NCBI GenBank assembly: GCA_050011775.1
Contig: JBEKIL010000006.1
Coordinates: 124,001-188,000 of the forward strand
Direction: 5' to 3'
DNA: 64,000 nucleotides
Source of the DNA: CAVZMI01 sp050011775
GTDB taxonomy: Bacteria; Bacteroidota; Ignavibacteria; UBA10030; CAVZMI01
Shown: in pieces, positions 34,803 to 43,696 of the stretch
Numbering within the stretch: the stretch's first letter is position 1
Layout of the letters: each line of letters begins with the position of its first letter
Translations under genes and position numbers: made by a program
Notes under the pieces: model-generated
What the model saw: only the letters and a program-made list of their open reading frames with translations
Told to the model about the DNA's origin: nothing
Databases searched by the model: none

Positions 34803-36410
34803 ATGTTCCGGACTTCAACCACCAGGACAGGAAATGATTTCAACCTCCGGAAGCGGCGATGGTGCTATTTCCTCTGGCTCCTTTTTTGCATATCCCCTCT
34901 TTTTTCCCAGCAAAACATCGTCACTATTGTTTCAGAACAGAACCCCGCGCTGCGAGGATCCGTAGGCATTTTTGTAGAGAACGGTATCATCTATGGATCA
35001 ATACGCGACATTGCCGCAGATCTTTCAATCGCTTTCTATCTGAATCCAACAACACTGAAAGGAGAAATTACACTAGAGCACCAGCGGATCAAGGTAACAG
35101 CGGATAACCCGTTTGTCGTTATCAGCGACAGTATCACGCCGGAAGGTTCGGTGTTCCAGATGCCGGTTACACCAATTTATGGTGCGAATACATTATTCGT
35201 CCCTATTGAATTCTTTATACCTATTCTTGAAAAGCACACAGAATTCCCCCTCCACTATTCAGACGTAACGAGGACGATCACCATCGGTATTCCAAAGCCA
35301 AAAAATCTATACGATATCACCGGCATTGAGATTGAAGAAAGGGATAACGGCTATCTCCTCCATATTGGCGCTGCGAAACAACCCCCCGATTGCGAAAGCT
35401 GGGTAAAACCAGACGGCTGGGTATATATCACCATTCCAAATGCTCATGCCGATACCGGTCGTTTGAATAGATTGAAACCGTTCAGCATCATTAGGAGCGT
35501 AATAGCAATCCAGCAGCCCGGATCGGTTCAGCTGACTTTGAAATGCGAGAAGAAATTTGCCCGGTGTGAAGTGATACCCAATAGTGCGGGGAACGATATC
35601 CTCATTTCCCTTCTTCCCCCGGAATATGTGTACGATGAAGTAAAGAAACAACAGGTCCTCCAGACGCTCGAAAAACAGCGCAACAGGTGGAAGATGGATG
35701 CTGTAGTAATTGATGCCGGTCATGGAGGACGCGATCCGGGTGCAATCGGTGCAAGGAAAACCAAAGAAAAAGATATCACACTTGGAATTGCACTCAAACT
35801 TGGCAAGTTGATTACGCAAAAGCTAAAGGATGTAAACGTTATCTATACGCGTGCTGATAATAGTTTCGTCGAGTTATACCGTCGAGGACAAATCGCAAAC
35901 GAAAACGGCGGAAAACTTTTTATCAGCATTCATTGCAACTCCATGCCCCGAAAGCCGCATCCAGCCAATGGATTTGAAATTTACTTATTGAAGCCGAGCC
36001 GGACTGAAGAAGCGGTCGCAATCGCTGCGCGTGAAAATGCTGTTGTCAAACTCGAAGAAGGATATGAGCAAAGGTATCAAGAGCTTACCGAAGAAAATTT
36101 CATCCTCGTGACGATGGCTCAAAGCGCATACGCCCACTACAGCGAGCAGTTTGCACAGGAGACTCTTAAATCGATGAAAGAGGCCCTGCCCATAACAAGC
36201 AATGGAGTAAAACAGGCCGGTTTTTATGTACTCGTCGGGGCATCGATGCCGAACGTCTTAATCGAAACCGGTTACCTCTCAAATCGTAAGGAAGAGCAAT
36301 ACCTTTCCAGTCAAAAAGGGCAGCAAAAAATTGCCGAGTCAATTTTCACGGCGGTAAAGAACTACAAAGTTGAATATGAGAAAGCGCTATCCGAGGGAAG
36401 CAATAAATAA
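34803..36410 (+). CDS. N-acetylmuramoyl-L-alanine amidase (Amidase_3)
   Basis: 535 residues. A signal peptide (hydrophobic segment about 19-36, ending SQQN) exports it. A central Cu-amine-oxidase-N-like and AMIN-like region (about 45-290) is followed by the amidase domain (about 298-520): VVIDAGHGGRDPGA with the Zn histidine, SIHCNSMPR, and the catalytic glutamate in NVLIETGYLSN. This cleaves the lactyl-L-alanine bond of peptidoglycan, typically at division. Length is larger than E. coli AmiC because of the N-terminal region. Confidence 0.92.
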   Translation: MFRTSTTRTGNDFNLRKRRWCYFLWLLFCISPLFSQQNIVTIVSEQNPALRGSVGIFVENGIIYGSIRDIAADLSIAFYLNPTTLKGEITLEHQRIKVTADNPFVVISDSITPEGSVFQMPVTPIYGANTLFVPIEFFIPILEKHTEFPLHYSDVTRTITIGIPKPKNLYDITGIEIEERDNGYLLHIGAAKQPPDCESWVKPDGWVYITIPNAHADTGRLNRLKPFSIIRSVIAIQQPGSVQLTLKCEKKFARCEVIPNSAGNDILISLLPPEYVYDEVKKQQVLQTLEKQRNRWKMDAVVIDAGHGGRDPGAIGARKTKEKDITLGIALKLGKLITQKLKDVNVIYTRADNSFVELYRRGQIANENGGKLFISIHCNSMPRKPHPANGFEIYLLKPSRTEEAVAIAARENAVVKLEEGYEQRYQELTEENFILVTMAQSAYAHYSEQFAQETLKSMKEALPITSNGVKQAGFYVLVGASMPNVLIETGYLSNRKEEQYLSSQKGQQKIAESIFTAVKNYKVEYEKALSEGSNK

Positions 36411-36491
36411 TCACCGTTAATCTGGAGTATAAAACATCCTGCAGTATTTCCAAAAATTTTCCACCGAAGGAATAAAATACTAGGAGTGCAT

Positions 36492-37325
36492 TCATCGATG
36501 AAAGAGGGCTTTTTTACCGTTGATGATCAGATTCGGTTCGACTCTTAAAACAGATCGAAGCAGAAGATCATATAATACTCCGTCGATTAATTCTGGCGGA
36601 ATAATACCGCGAAAAAAAGATTTAATACCTACCCGCGAATCGGCAACGACTGCATCGAGGTACGCAATAATTAAAGATACTGCCGCTCGCCGGCGCTGCC
36701 GTTGAGACGACCGATAGGAATGAATACCGAGTATAGTAGCAGTTGAGCGATATACCGGTCGTCCCGCCTCATCGATTCCAATACGAAGGAGAAATAAGCG
36801 CCGTACGAGAGAACGAAGTGCCTGCTCAAGTTCAGCATTTCCATTCCGTGTATGAATATTGAGCGCCTGCCTGAATTGAATCTTGGAACAAGCATTAGTA
36901 CGCACAAGCGAGAGAATTTCAGCTTCAAGTGCGGTCAATTGCCGTTCACGAACCAGACGCTGCGGCGATTTCCTCCCTTCAAAAAGAAAGACACAGATGT
37001 TTTTACAAAATTCTCTCGTGACAAGCATGGGAGCACGCCCGACGGCGTAGATCTCCACGATTGAACGTACCATCGGAGGATATTCCCAGAGATCGCCAAT
37101 CAGCAATCGCAGTGATGCCAGTCGTGATGGCGAAACGGGGCATTCTACGACTCCCGTTATGGCATGAAGTAACGATGGATACGTCTTTAATTTTTTCGGA
37201 ATAAGGAAACACCACCGGAGCTCGCGCAGGAAGGCCACGATCTCTTTCGGCTTTTCAAGGGCACTTTCAGGAGTCGCATGCCAGAGGCGAATCCGCCTTG
37301 TTTGAAGTTCTTCTACAGTCATCAT
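36492..37325 (-). CDS. Unknown protein, possibly AlkZ-related winged-helix
   Basis: 277 residues. Mostly helical with conserved-looking elements: EIVAFLRELRWCFLIPKK, a Leu-rich segment around 85-105 and several basic stretches near the middle (RELTALEAEIL-like, here RERQLTALEAEIL). It resembles AlkZ-like winged-helix proteins (a WCF-type start followed by P-L-L-H-A) but I cannot see catalytic residues. The basic composition would suit nucleic acid binding. It overlaps the transporter stop by 4 bp and is the third gene of the M24-transporter unit. Family assignment is weak. Confidence 0.5.
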   Translation of the reverse strand: MMTVEELQTRRIRLWHATPESALEKPKEIVAFLRELRWCFLIPKKLKTYPSLLHAITGVVECPVSPSRLASLRLLIGDLWEYPPMVRSIVEIYAVGRAPMLVTREFCKNICVFLFEGRKSPQRLVRERQLTALEAEILSLVRTNACSKIQFRQALNIHTRNGNAELEQALRSLVRRLFLLRIGIDEAGRPVYRSTATILGIHSYRSSQRQRRRAAVSLIIAYLDAVVADSRVGIKSFFRGIIPPELIDGVLYDLLLRSVLRVEPNLIINGKKALFHR

Positions 37326-38584
37326 ACGCGTCGTGCAACCATGCGGTCATACAATATCATTAAAAGTGTCGCACCGTACCCAATCCCCCCAACGATCATC
37401 CACATTATTGTCGGCGAATAATTCTCTACACGTAGATAGGTCTGGATGAGCCATCCGGCCAGCGGACCGGCCACGAACGAACCCAAGGCGATCGGCAGAA
37501 ACGCAAATCCCATGAATGTACCGATCTGTTCTTTAGGTGCAAGATCGGCAACATATTCGTAGAAACGCGGCGCCTGCGTCGCTTCACCCAATGCAAACAG
37601 GAACATCGCAAAGATCGTTGCAGGGACGGTATGCGAAACACCCATCAAAAACCAGGCACTGCCTGCAATTGAAAAACCGACGACCATCGCGGTAATCGGT
37701 CTTAACTTCTTTGTCATCGCTGCGACGGGGACAGTAAGAAAAATAATCGACCACGCATCGACGGTCTCGAGCAGTTCAAAACGTTCAAACTTTAATACTT
37801 CTTTTACATAAAAAGGGAGCGAGTAAAATATTTGCCAGAACATTATCCAGAATCCGGAAAAAATTACCAGGAAAGAAACGAACCGGATATTCTTAAAAAC
37901 AAGGAGCATATCATGAAGGACTTTAATCAGCGATGTGGGGGGCGGCATATCGTGATCACGCTGCGGTTCCTTATAGAAAAAAAACGCCCCAAGAATTAGA
38001 AGGCACGATGTTGCGGAAGACATGACAAGAACAAATTCAATGCCGAAATTCTCTCGCACCTGCAATGCAAGTATCGGACCTACAGCTCCTCCGATATTCA
38101 CCAGTGTATAATAAATTGAATATCCGAGCGCCTTCGTTGCGGGTGTTGTAGTTTTTGCCACAGTACCAACAATACATGGCTTGATAAGCGATCCTCCAAT
38201 TGCAGTAAACAGGAGAATTATAGTGAGGTATGTGACTTTACCGACGGCCGCCATGATTGCAGCACCAAATGGAAGTCCGGCGAGTCCGATTAAGAAATAT
38301 CCTACTGTAAAAAAACTAAAGCAGGCAATCAACGATCGTTTGAAACCGTATCGGTCGACAAAAGTTCCGGCTATAAATGGGAGTGAATAGAGCACGCCGG
38401 TAAAAAGTCCGAAAAGAATTCCGACGGTAACAGGGTCGAGCCCTATCTTATCCGCCAGGTAGACGGAGAGAACGGCCATCGAGCCGTAGTATGCAAAACG
38501 TTCAAAGAGTTCAATTATATTGGCGATCCAGAATGTCTGCTGGAATCCGGTCTGCATCGCATGAATCCGTTCAGAAAAACTCAC
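37322..38584 (-). CDS. MFS transporter, POT-like
   Basis: 420 residues with about 12 hydrophobic segments. The first helix carries the POT-type signature (ELFERFAYYGSMAVLSVYLAD), and a second motif, VDRYGFKRSL, is the MFS cytoplasmic loop 2-3. POT carriers import di- and tripeptides with protons. The gene overlaps the end of the M24 peptidase gene by 4 bp, which fits peptide uptake coupled to cleavage. A 277-residue protein follows with another 4-bp overlap. Substrate is inference. Confidence 0.85.
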   Translation of the reverse strand: MSFSERIHAMQTGFQQTFWIANIIELFERFAYYGSMAVLSVYLADKIGLDPVTVGILFGLFTGVLYSLPFIAGTFVDRYGFKRSLIACFSFFTVGYFLIGLAGLPFGAAIMAAVGKVTYLTIILLFTAIGGSLIKPCIVGTVAKTTTPATKALGYSIYYTLVNIGGAVGPILALQVRENFGIEFVLVMSSATSCLLILGAFFFYKEPQRDHDMPPPTSLIKVLHDMLLVFKNIRFVSFLVIFSGFWIMFWQIFYSLPFYVKEVLKFERFELLETVDAWSIIFLTVPVAAMTKKLRPITAMVVGFSIAGSAWFLMGVSHTVPATIFAMFLFALGEATQAPRFYEYVADLAPKEQIGTFMGFAFLPIALGSFVAGPLAGWLIQTYLRVENYSPTIMWMIVGGIGYGATLLMILYDRMVARRV

Positions 38585-39777
38585 GGGATTTCCCTCGGAA
38601 TCAGGATTAAATCATTCTGCATTTCACCTGTGACCTCGACTTTCCCTTCGAGTGTAATGAACACATTGATTTCACTCCGGACAGCCATCTCCCCCTCCAG
38701 ATAAATCCCCGGTTCAATTGAGAAACAACAACCGGGTATCAACTGCCGTTCATCTTTTGTCTCTAGGTTGTCGATATTTGCTCCATTGCCGTGTACTTCG
38801 ACTCCGATCGAATGTCCGGTACGATGAATAAAATATTGTCCAAACCCTGCTCTCTCCACAACCCCCCGACAGGCCTGATCGACTTCCCAACCATAGCAGG
38901 TTTTTTTTGCATCAAAACGACCTTTGATAAAATTCACAGCGGTATCGCGTGCATTTCGGACGACGGAAAATATTTCGATATATTTTTCCGGGGGGTTCGT
39001 TCCTGCAAATCCGACCCATGTTATATCATAATAAATCGCATGTGGAGCTTTTTCCTTTGCCCAGAGATCGATCAGAATCGTATCTCCCCATTTAATCACC
39101 TGGGCATTCTGCAGTGTAGGTTCAAAATGCGGATCGGCCGGATGAGCATTTACTCCGACGATAGGCGGATCCGATGTTATAAGTCCGAGATCTTCAAAAC
39201 GCTTAAGAATGAATCGCTGTATGTCAAATTCAGTGACACCACGTCCTTCACGAAGAGTCTTCCCAATTTCAGCAAAGGCATCGTTCTTCGTCTTATGGAC
39301 CTTCGCTCCGGCTGAAAGATGCGACTGATACCCGGACTGGTCAATAACAGCTTCAAACATCTGAACAAGGCCGGCTGAGGAAACGATTTCATGACCGAAA
39401 CTTCGCACAAGTTCAACCGTTCCCGCATCAACTATGGAGATGTACGGAATGTTATTCATAGGTGAATACTGCATTGCTATCTTTTTCGGCGAGCCGAGTA
39501 TCTGCTTCAGGTAGGCGTGTTGTTGTTCCCATGAAAGGTACACATTTTTTTTCCCGGGGATCGTATCGAGTTTGGTTTTCTCTACTGTATGTACAAGCTT
39601 CTGAGGATCGCCGGTCGCCGGAATAAAATAAAACCATCTGCGGGACGTTAATTTAGTGCCATCGAGTCCGAGAATCCGATATGCGAGTTGATCCCGGTTA
39701 TGAAAATCGTAAAATAACCAACCATCGAGGTCATGTTGTCGGAGTGCCTGCTTTATCTGTCCGATTGTCGCTGCCAT
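38581..39777 (-). CDS. M24 family metallopeptidase, Xaa-Pro type
   Basis: 398 residues; AGGAGG lies about 6 bp before the ATG at 39777. The N-terminal creatinase-like domain (about 1-140) is followed by the pita-bread fold with intact dinuclear metal ligands: Asp in ILIDLWAKE, Asp in YYDITWVGF, His in HRTGHSIG, Glu in SIEPGIYLE and Glu in VRSEINVFI. Cleaves peptides with proline as the second residue. It heads a three-gene minus-strand unit with a POT-like transporter. Confidence 0.92.
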   Translation of the reverse strand: MAATIGQIKQALRQHDLDGWLFYDFHNRDQLAYRILGLDGTKLTSRRWFYFIPATGDPQKLVHTVEKTKLDTIPGKKNVYLSWEQQHAYLKQILGSPKKIAMQYSPMNNIPYISIVDAGTVELVRSFGHEIVSSAGLVQMFEAVIDQSGYQSHLSAGAKVHKTKNDAFAEIGKTLREGRGVTEFDIQRFILKRFEDLGLITSDPPIVGVNAHPADPHFEPTLQNAQVIKWGDTILIDLWAKEKAPHAIYYDITWVGFAGTNPPEKYIEIFSVVRNARDTAVNFIKGRFDAKKTCYGWEVDQACRGVVERAGFGQYFIHRTGHSIGVEVHGNGANIDNLETKDERQLIPGCCFSIEPGIYLEGEMAVRSEINVFITLEGKVEVTGEMQNDLILIPREIP

Positions 39778-39832
39778 AGTTCCTCCTTACACAATAATCC
39801 CGGTGCTTAAAAGGGCAATCCTTGAATTTATT

Positions 39833-39861
39833 AAGATAAGAAGACATTCCCGAAAAATCAA
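39833..39861 (-). promoter_or_regulatory. Sigma70-like promoter for the M24-transporter unit
   Basis: Read on the minus strand: TTGATT, 17-bp spacer, TATCTT. The leader to the M24 ATG is about 45 bases. The -35 box lies close to the divergent larA promoter. Confidence 0.6.
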
Positions 39862-39878
39862 AGATGTGATTTCGTTTC

Positions 39879-39907
39879 TTGACAAAAAGAGTTGGAATAT
39901 GTATTTT
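39879..39907 (+). promoter_or_regulatory. Sigma70-like promoter for larA
   Basis: TTGACA (39879-39884), exactly 17 bp, then TATTTT (39902-39907). The start near 39914 lies downstream of the open frame's earlier Met codons and so points to ATG 39923 as the larA start. Confidence 0.65.
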
Positions 39908-39922
39908 GGTGTATTACTCATC

Positions 39923-41212
39923 ATGGTCTTTTCACTTCCATATGGCACCGGTGCTTTGTCATTCACACTCCCCGAGAGTATTCCTGTCCAGATGTTGCGA
40001 CCACCCCGTTGTGCCGTGATACATGATGTAAAGAATAGCCTTCACCATGCACTTGATCATCCGCTTTCATCCGTTACATTCGATGAGCATCTCCAACGAG
40101 GAACTCCGGTAACAATTATCGTCCCGGATAAAACGCGGCTATCCGGAATAATCGCCCTTCTTCCGTTGGTACTGCGTAGGATTCATGAACATGGAATTCC
40201 GAGAGAATCAATCCGAATACTCTTTGCAAACGGTACACATGGACCTCAAACCGAACAGGAGAAACGAGCCCTCGTTGGCGACGCTGTGTACGAGTCTTAT
40301 TCAATATTCGATCATGATTCGCACGCGGAAAAAGACCTGACCCTAATCGGCCGAACAGCCCGGGGGACAGAAATCCGAATTAACACACTGGCTGTCAAAT
40401 CTCCCACCATTATCGCAATTGGAGCCATCAATCACCATTATTTTGCAGGATTTGGCGGTGGACCAAAGCTGATCGTCCCCGGAATTGCTGCATATTCGAC
40501 TGCATTGCACAACCACCGGCTGATTTTGACGGAAAAAGGGGATTTTAACCCACAATGCAGGGAAGGTATAATAGACGGAAACCCTGTCTATGAGGACATT
40601 GTCGAGGCCGTCCGGTTATGCCCACCTGTTTTTTTTATTGGTACACTCCTCGACACTGAAGGAAATATTACCGATATTATTGCTGGCGACCCGGTCGAGG
40701 CCCACCGTATTGGGGCCAAGAACGCGGACAGGCAGTTACGTGTTCCCATCTCTCAGAAGACAAATATTGTTATCACCAGCGGCGGGGGATATCCCCGTGA
40801 CAGTACGATGATCCAGGCTCATAAGGCTCTTCATCATGCTTTTGAAGCTGTCTGTAATGGGGGGATAATACTATGCTGTGCGGAATGTCGGGATGGAATT
40901 GGTTCTTCAACATTTATGAAATGGTTCGACTACACGTCGATCACGACAATGCAGAACGAGCTCACGGAACATTATACACTCAATGGTCATACAGCGCTAT
41001 CGCTACAGAAAAAACTTGCAATGACTAAAATCGTTTTTATTTCTATGCTTGATCCGACTGTGGTAAAGAAAATGGGAATGATCCCGGCCTCCAGTCTCGA
41101 TGAAGGATTAACGCTCACACTGAACGGGAAGAATTCTCCTTCGGTGACGATCATCGAAAATGGAGCAGCATGTCTCCCCTCAATTGGATATTCTACCGAA
41201 TTGGAGATTTGA
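39923..41212 (+). CDS. LarA-like nickel-dependent racemase family protein
   Basis: 429 residues from ATG 39923 (MVFSLPYGTG), supported by the promoter at 39879-39907; the open frame begins at 39803. LarA proteins use a nickel-pincer nucleotide to racemise lactate or other 2-hydroxy acids. Visible: THGPQTEQEK, DHDSH with a conserved histidine, and HHYFAGFGGGPKLIVPG. No larB, larC or larE is in the window. The family has many substrates, so lactate is only one possibility. The kinase gene begins 5 bp after its stop. Confidence 0.85.
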   Translation: MVFSLPYGTGALSFTLPESIPVQMLRPPRCAVIHDVKNSLHHALDHPLSSVTFDEHLQRGTPVTIIVPDKTRLSGIIALLPLVLRRIHEHGIPRESIRILFANGTHGPQTEQEKRALVGDAVYESYSIFDHDSHAEKDLTLIGRTARGTEIRINTLAVKSPTIIAIGAINHHYFAGFGGGPKLIVPGIAAYSTALHNHRLILTEKGDFNPQCREGIIDGNPVYEDIVEAVRLCPPVFFIGTLLDTEGNITDIIAGDPVEAHRIGAKNADRQLRVPISQKTNIVITSGGGYPRDSTMIQAHKALHHAFEAVCNGGIILCCAECRDGIGSSTFMKWFDYTSITTMQNELTEHYTLNGHTALSLQKKLAMTKIVFISMLDPTVVKKMGMIPASSLDEGLTLTLNGKNSPSVTIIENGAACLPSIGYSTELEI

Positions 41213-41216
41213 ACGA

Positions 41217-42845
41217 ATGAGTACGAATTCCATCGTTGACCGTATCCGTGATAACATTCTCTTTGCCGGCACAGACGAGTCTGTAATCCGCACCATTGCT
41301 TCTTCAGTTACCGAAGTCGCATTTGCTCCTGATGAAGTGATTTTTGTCGATGCAAGCATTGGTGAAGGACTTTACCTACTCGAATCAGGACGGGTGAAAG
41401 TGACAAAAGAAACAAAACAGGGAAACGAAATAATCCTCGGCGTACTGCATCCGAACGATTTCTTCGGTGAGATGCAAATGATCGATGGTGTTCCACGCTC
41501 TGCCCACGCGGTGGCTATAGAGCCTTCTGTCGTTGCGATCATTAGCGAAGAAGCTTTTCAACAATTGTTGCGCGAGCATTATATTGTCTCGGCCAATGTG
41601 ATGCGCGCTCTAAGCACTCGATTACGTGCAATCGACGAAACCCTTGTCTCCGAGCTCGCAAACACAGAACTGCTCGCAAAAACAAAACTCGATAAACTTC
41701 ATCTTCTTATTGATGCCACTAAGAATGTCAATTCATCACTGAACATAGATAGGTTACTCGGCATCATTCTTGAAAATGCTACAAATTCTATTCAGGCTGA
41801 TCGGGGAACATTGTATATCGTCGACGAATTGAAAGGCGAGCTCTGGTCTAAAGTCGCCCAGGGAAAAGATATGGTGGAGATACGTCTGCCGATGGGAAAA
41901 GGACTTGCGGGGGTTGTGGCAAAAACGGGCGAGATAATCAACATTCCAGACGCGTACACAGACAAGCGATTCAATCCCGAGATCGATAAAAAAACCGGCT
42001 ATCGAACGCGGAACATTCTCACGATGCCGATGAAAAACAAGGGCGGGAAAATTATCGGCGTATTCCAATTGTTGAATAAACGCGGCGGTCCTTTTACCCG
42101 CGACGACGAAGATTTTATCGACGCCCTTTCGGCCGGTGCATCAATCGCTATCGAAAATGCACGACTCGCACAGGAGATGGTGCAATCTGAACGGCTTTCC
42201 TCTGTCGGCCGTATGGCGAGCGCTATTATCCACGATATTAAAAACCCGATGAACACTATCAGAGTGTACGCCCAGGTAATGAAAAAGAAATCGGGAAATG
42301 AAGAAGCTGTGAAACTGGCCGACGAGATGATCCGCCAGGTCGATCGATTGGTGAATATGCTGCAGGAAATTCTCGATTTCTCCCGCGGTGTGAGCGCAAC
42401 CAATATCGTCGAAGTCAACCTCGGTGAGACCCTGGATGCCATACTGGTGTTCATCGAAAAAGATCTGAGCAAACACAATATACAGCTTCTGAAACAGCTG
42501 CATTATATCGGACCGTGCATGATGGATGCCGATAAGATGACCCGCGTCTTCTACAATATCGCATCCAATGCCCGCGATGCGATGCCTACGGGGGGATCTC
42601 TTACCGTATCAACGCTCGAAGTAGACAAATTGGTAAGGATTTCATTCCGCGATACCGGTACCGGAATGCCGGAAGAAGTGAAGAAGCGAATCTTTGAGCC
42701 GTTCATGTCATACGGGAAAAAACACGGAACCGGGCTCGGAATGGCGATCGTTAAGAAGGTTATCGATGATCACGATGGACGAATTGAGATCGAGAGCGAG
42801 ATGGGCAAAGGAACTGAAATGAGCATATACTTACCTCTTAAGTAA
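41217..42845 (+). CDS. Soluble histidine kinase with cNMP-binding and GAF domains
   Basis: 542 residues from ATG 41217. An N-terminal cyclic-nucleotide-binding-like domain (about 15-130; LYLLESGRVKVTKET, GDFFGEM-like NDFFGEM) is followed by a GAF domain (about 160-315; RGTLYIVDE, FNPEIDKKTGYRTRNILTMP) and a kinase core: H box IIHDIKNPMNTIR (near residue 335), N box NIASNARDAM, DTGTGM and GTGLGMAIVKKVI. No transmembrane helix. No response regulator is adjacent. Starts 5 bp after the LarA-like gene. Confidence 0.9.
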   Translation: MSTNSIVDRIRDNILFAGTDESVIRTIASSVTEVAFAPDEVIFVDASIGEGLYLLESGRVKVTKETKQGNEIILGVLHPNDFFGEMQMIDGVPRSAHAVAIEPSVVAIISEEAFQQLLREHYIVSANVMRALSTRLRAIDETLVSELANTELLAKTKLDKLHLLIDATKNVNSSLNIDRLLGIILENATNSIQADRGTLYIVDELKGELWSKVAQGKDMVEIRLPMGKGLAGVVAKTGEIINIPDAYTDKRFNPEIDKKTGYRTRNILTMPMKNKGGKIIGVFQLLNKRGGPFTRDDEDFIDALSAGASIAIENARLAQEMVQSERLSSVGRMASAIIHDIKNPMNTIRVYAQVMKKKSGNEEAVKLADEMIRQVDRLVNMLQEILDFSRGVSATNIVEVNLGETLDAILVFIEKDLSKHNIQLLKQLHYIGPCMMDADKMTRVFYNIASNARDAMPTGGSLTVSTLEVDKLVRISFRDTGTGMPEEVKKRIFEPFMSYGKKHGTGLGMAIVKKVIDDHDGRIEIESEMGKGTEMSIYLPLK

Positions 42846-42987
42846 GACTGCCAAAACTACACTGTTTTTATTATTCATATCATCGCTGTTCATTCTCTGA
42901 ATTATTTCCTTCCCTTTCTTCCACATCAACTTGCAGGGACAGGTCATCAGGATAAAATACGCTGCCGGGAGGTCATCTCGCTTGAAA

Positions 42988-43015
42988 TTGTTCGAAAAAA
43001 AACGCTTATTAATAT
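42988..43015 (+). promoter_or_regulatory. Possible promoter for the hisBHAFI cluster
   Basis: TTGTTC (42988-42993), 16-bp spacer, TAATAT (43010-43015). The leader of about 80 bases to hisB contains a hairpin with a T tract (43036-43065). Confidence 0.4.
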
Positions 43016-43035
43016 AAGGCTGTATTGAAGGACGA

Positions 43036-43065
43036 CCAAGGATGATATCATCATTGGCTTTTTTT
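43036..43065 (+). terminator. Hairpin with T tract in the his leader: terminator or attenuator
   Basis: CCAAGGATGAT pairs with ATCATCATTGG (43036-43057) with a G-A mismatch, followed by CTTTTTTTG. It lies downstream of a possible promoter (42988-43015) and 38 bp before hisB, so it may attenuate the his cluster or terminate the preceding kinase transcript. Confidence 0.55.
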
Positions 43066-43103
43066 GTTTTGTGACGAACCCCTCAAACTTTAAAGAGCAC
43101 ACT

Positions 43104-43688
43104 ATGCGAAAAGCGACGATCACGAGAAAAACAAAAGAAACCGATATCACAACATCGGTTGTGATTGACGGCAGCGGAAAACGGACGAACCGGACCGGAG
43201 TTGGTTTTCTCGACCATATGCTGGATCTTTTTGCACAGCACGGGAATTTCGATATCTCGGTCCGCTGCAAGGGGGATATGAAGGTCGATGATCATCACTC
43301 CGTCGAGGATATTGCCATTACACTTGGGAAAGCATTTACCCGCGCACTCAAAGATCGTTCGGGTATTGCCCGCTATGGCTTTGCAATCGTCCCTATGGAC
43401 GATGCTCTCGCCCGATGTGTCATTGACCTTGGTGGACGCTCATACCTGGTCTTCAAGGCGGAATTCCGCCGGGCAAAAGTCGGAGATCTTTCCACAGAAA
43501 TGGTGAAGCATTTCTTCGCATCTTTTGCCGATAATGTGAAGGCGAACATACATATCGAAATCCTGTATGGCAACAATACGCACCATTGTATTGAAGCTAT
43601 TTTTAAATCTTTTGCCAGAGCCTTATCGGAAGCCTGTGCACGCGATAAGAAGATCAAAGGGATTCTTTCGACAAAAGGGAGGTTGTAA
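43104..43688 (+). CDS. hisB: Imidazoleglycerol-phosphate dehydratase
   Basis: 194 residues from ATG 43104; a GTG 11 codons upstream lies in the leader. Seventh step of histidine synthesis, manganese-dependent. Signatures: GFLDHMLDLFAQHG, DDHHSVEDIAITLG and THHCIEAIFKSFARAL, with metal-binding histidines. Monofunctional, without a histidinol-phosphatase domain. First gene of the cluster hisBHAFI. Confidence 0.96.
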   Translation: MRKATITRKTKETDITTSVVIDGSGKRTNRTGVGFLDHMLDLFAQHGNFDISVRCKGDMKVDDHHSVEDIAITLGKAFTRALKDRSGIARYGFAIVPMDDALARCVIDLGGRSYLVFKAEFRRAKVGDLSTEMVKHFFASFADNVKANIHIEILYGNNTHHCIEAIFKSFARALSEACARDKKIKGILSTKGRL

Positions 43689-43696
43689 AGCCACCG

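Noticed and set aside
43041..43073. Short leader peptide (MISSLAFFVL) within the his leader
   Set aside because: It contains no histidine codons and overlaps the hairpin, so it does not fit classical his attenuation.
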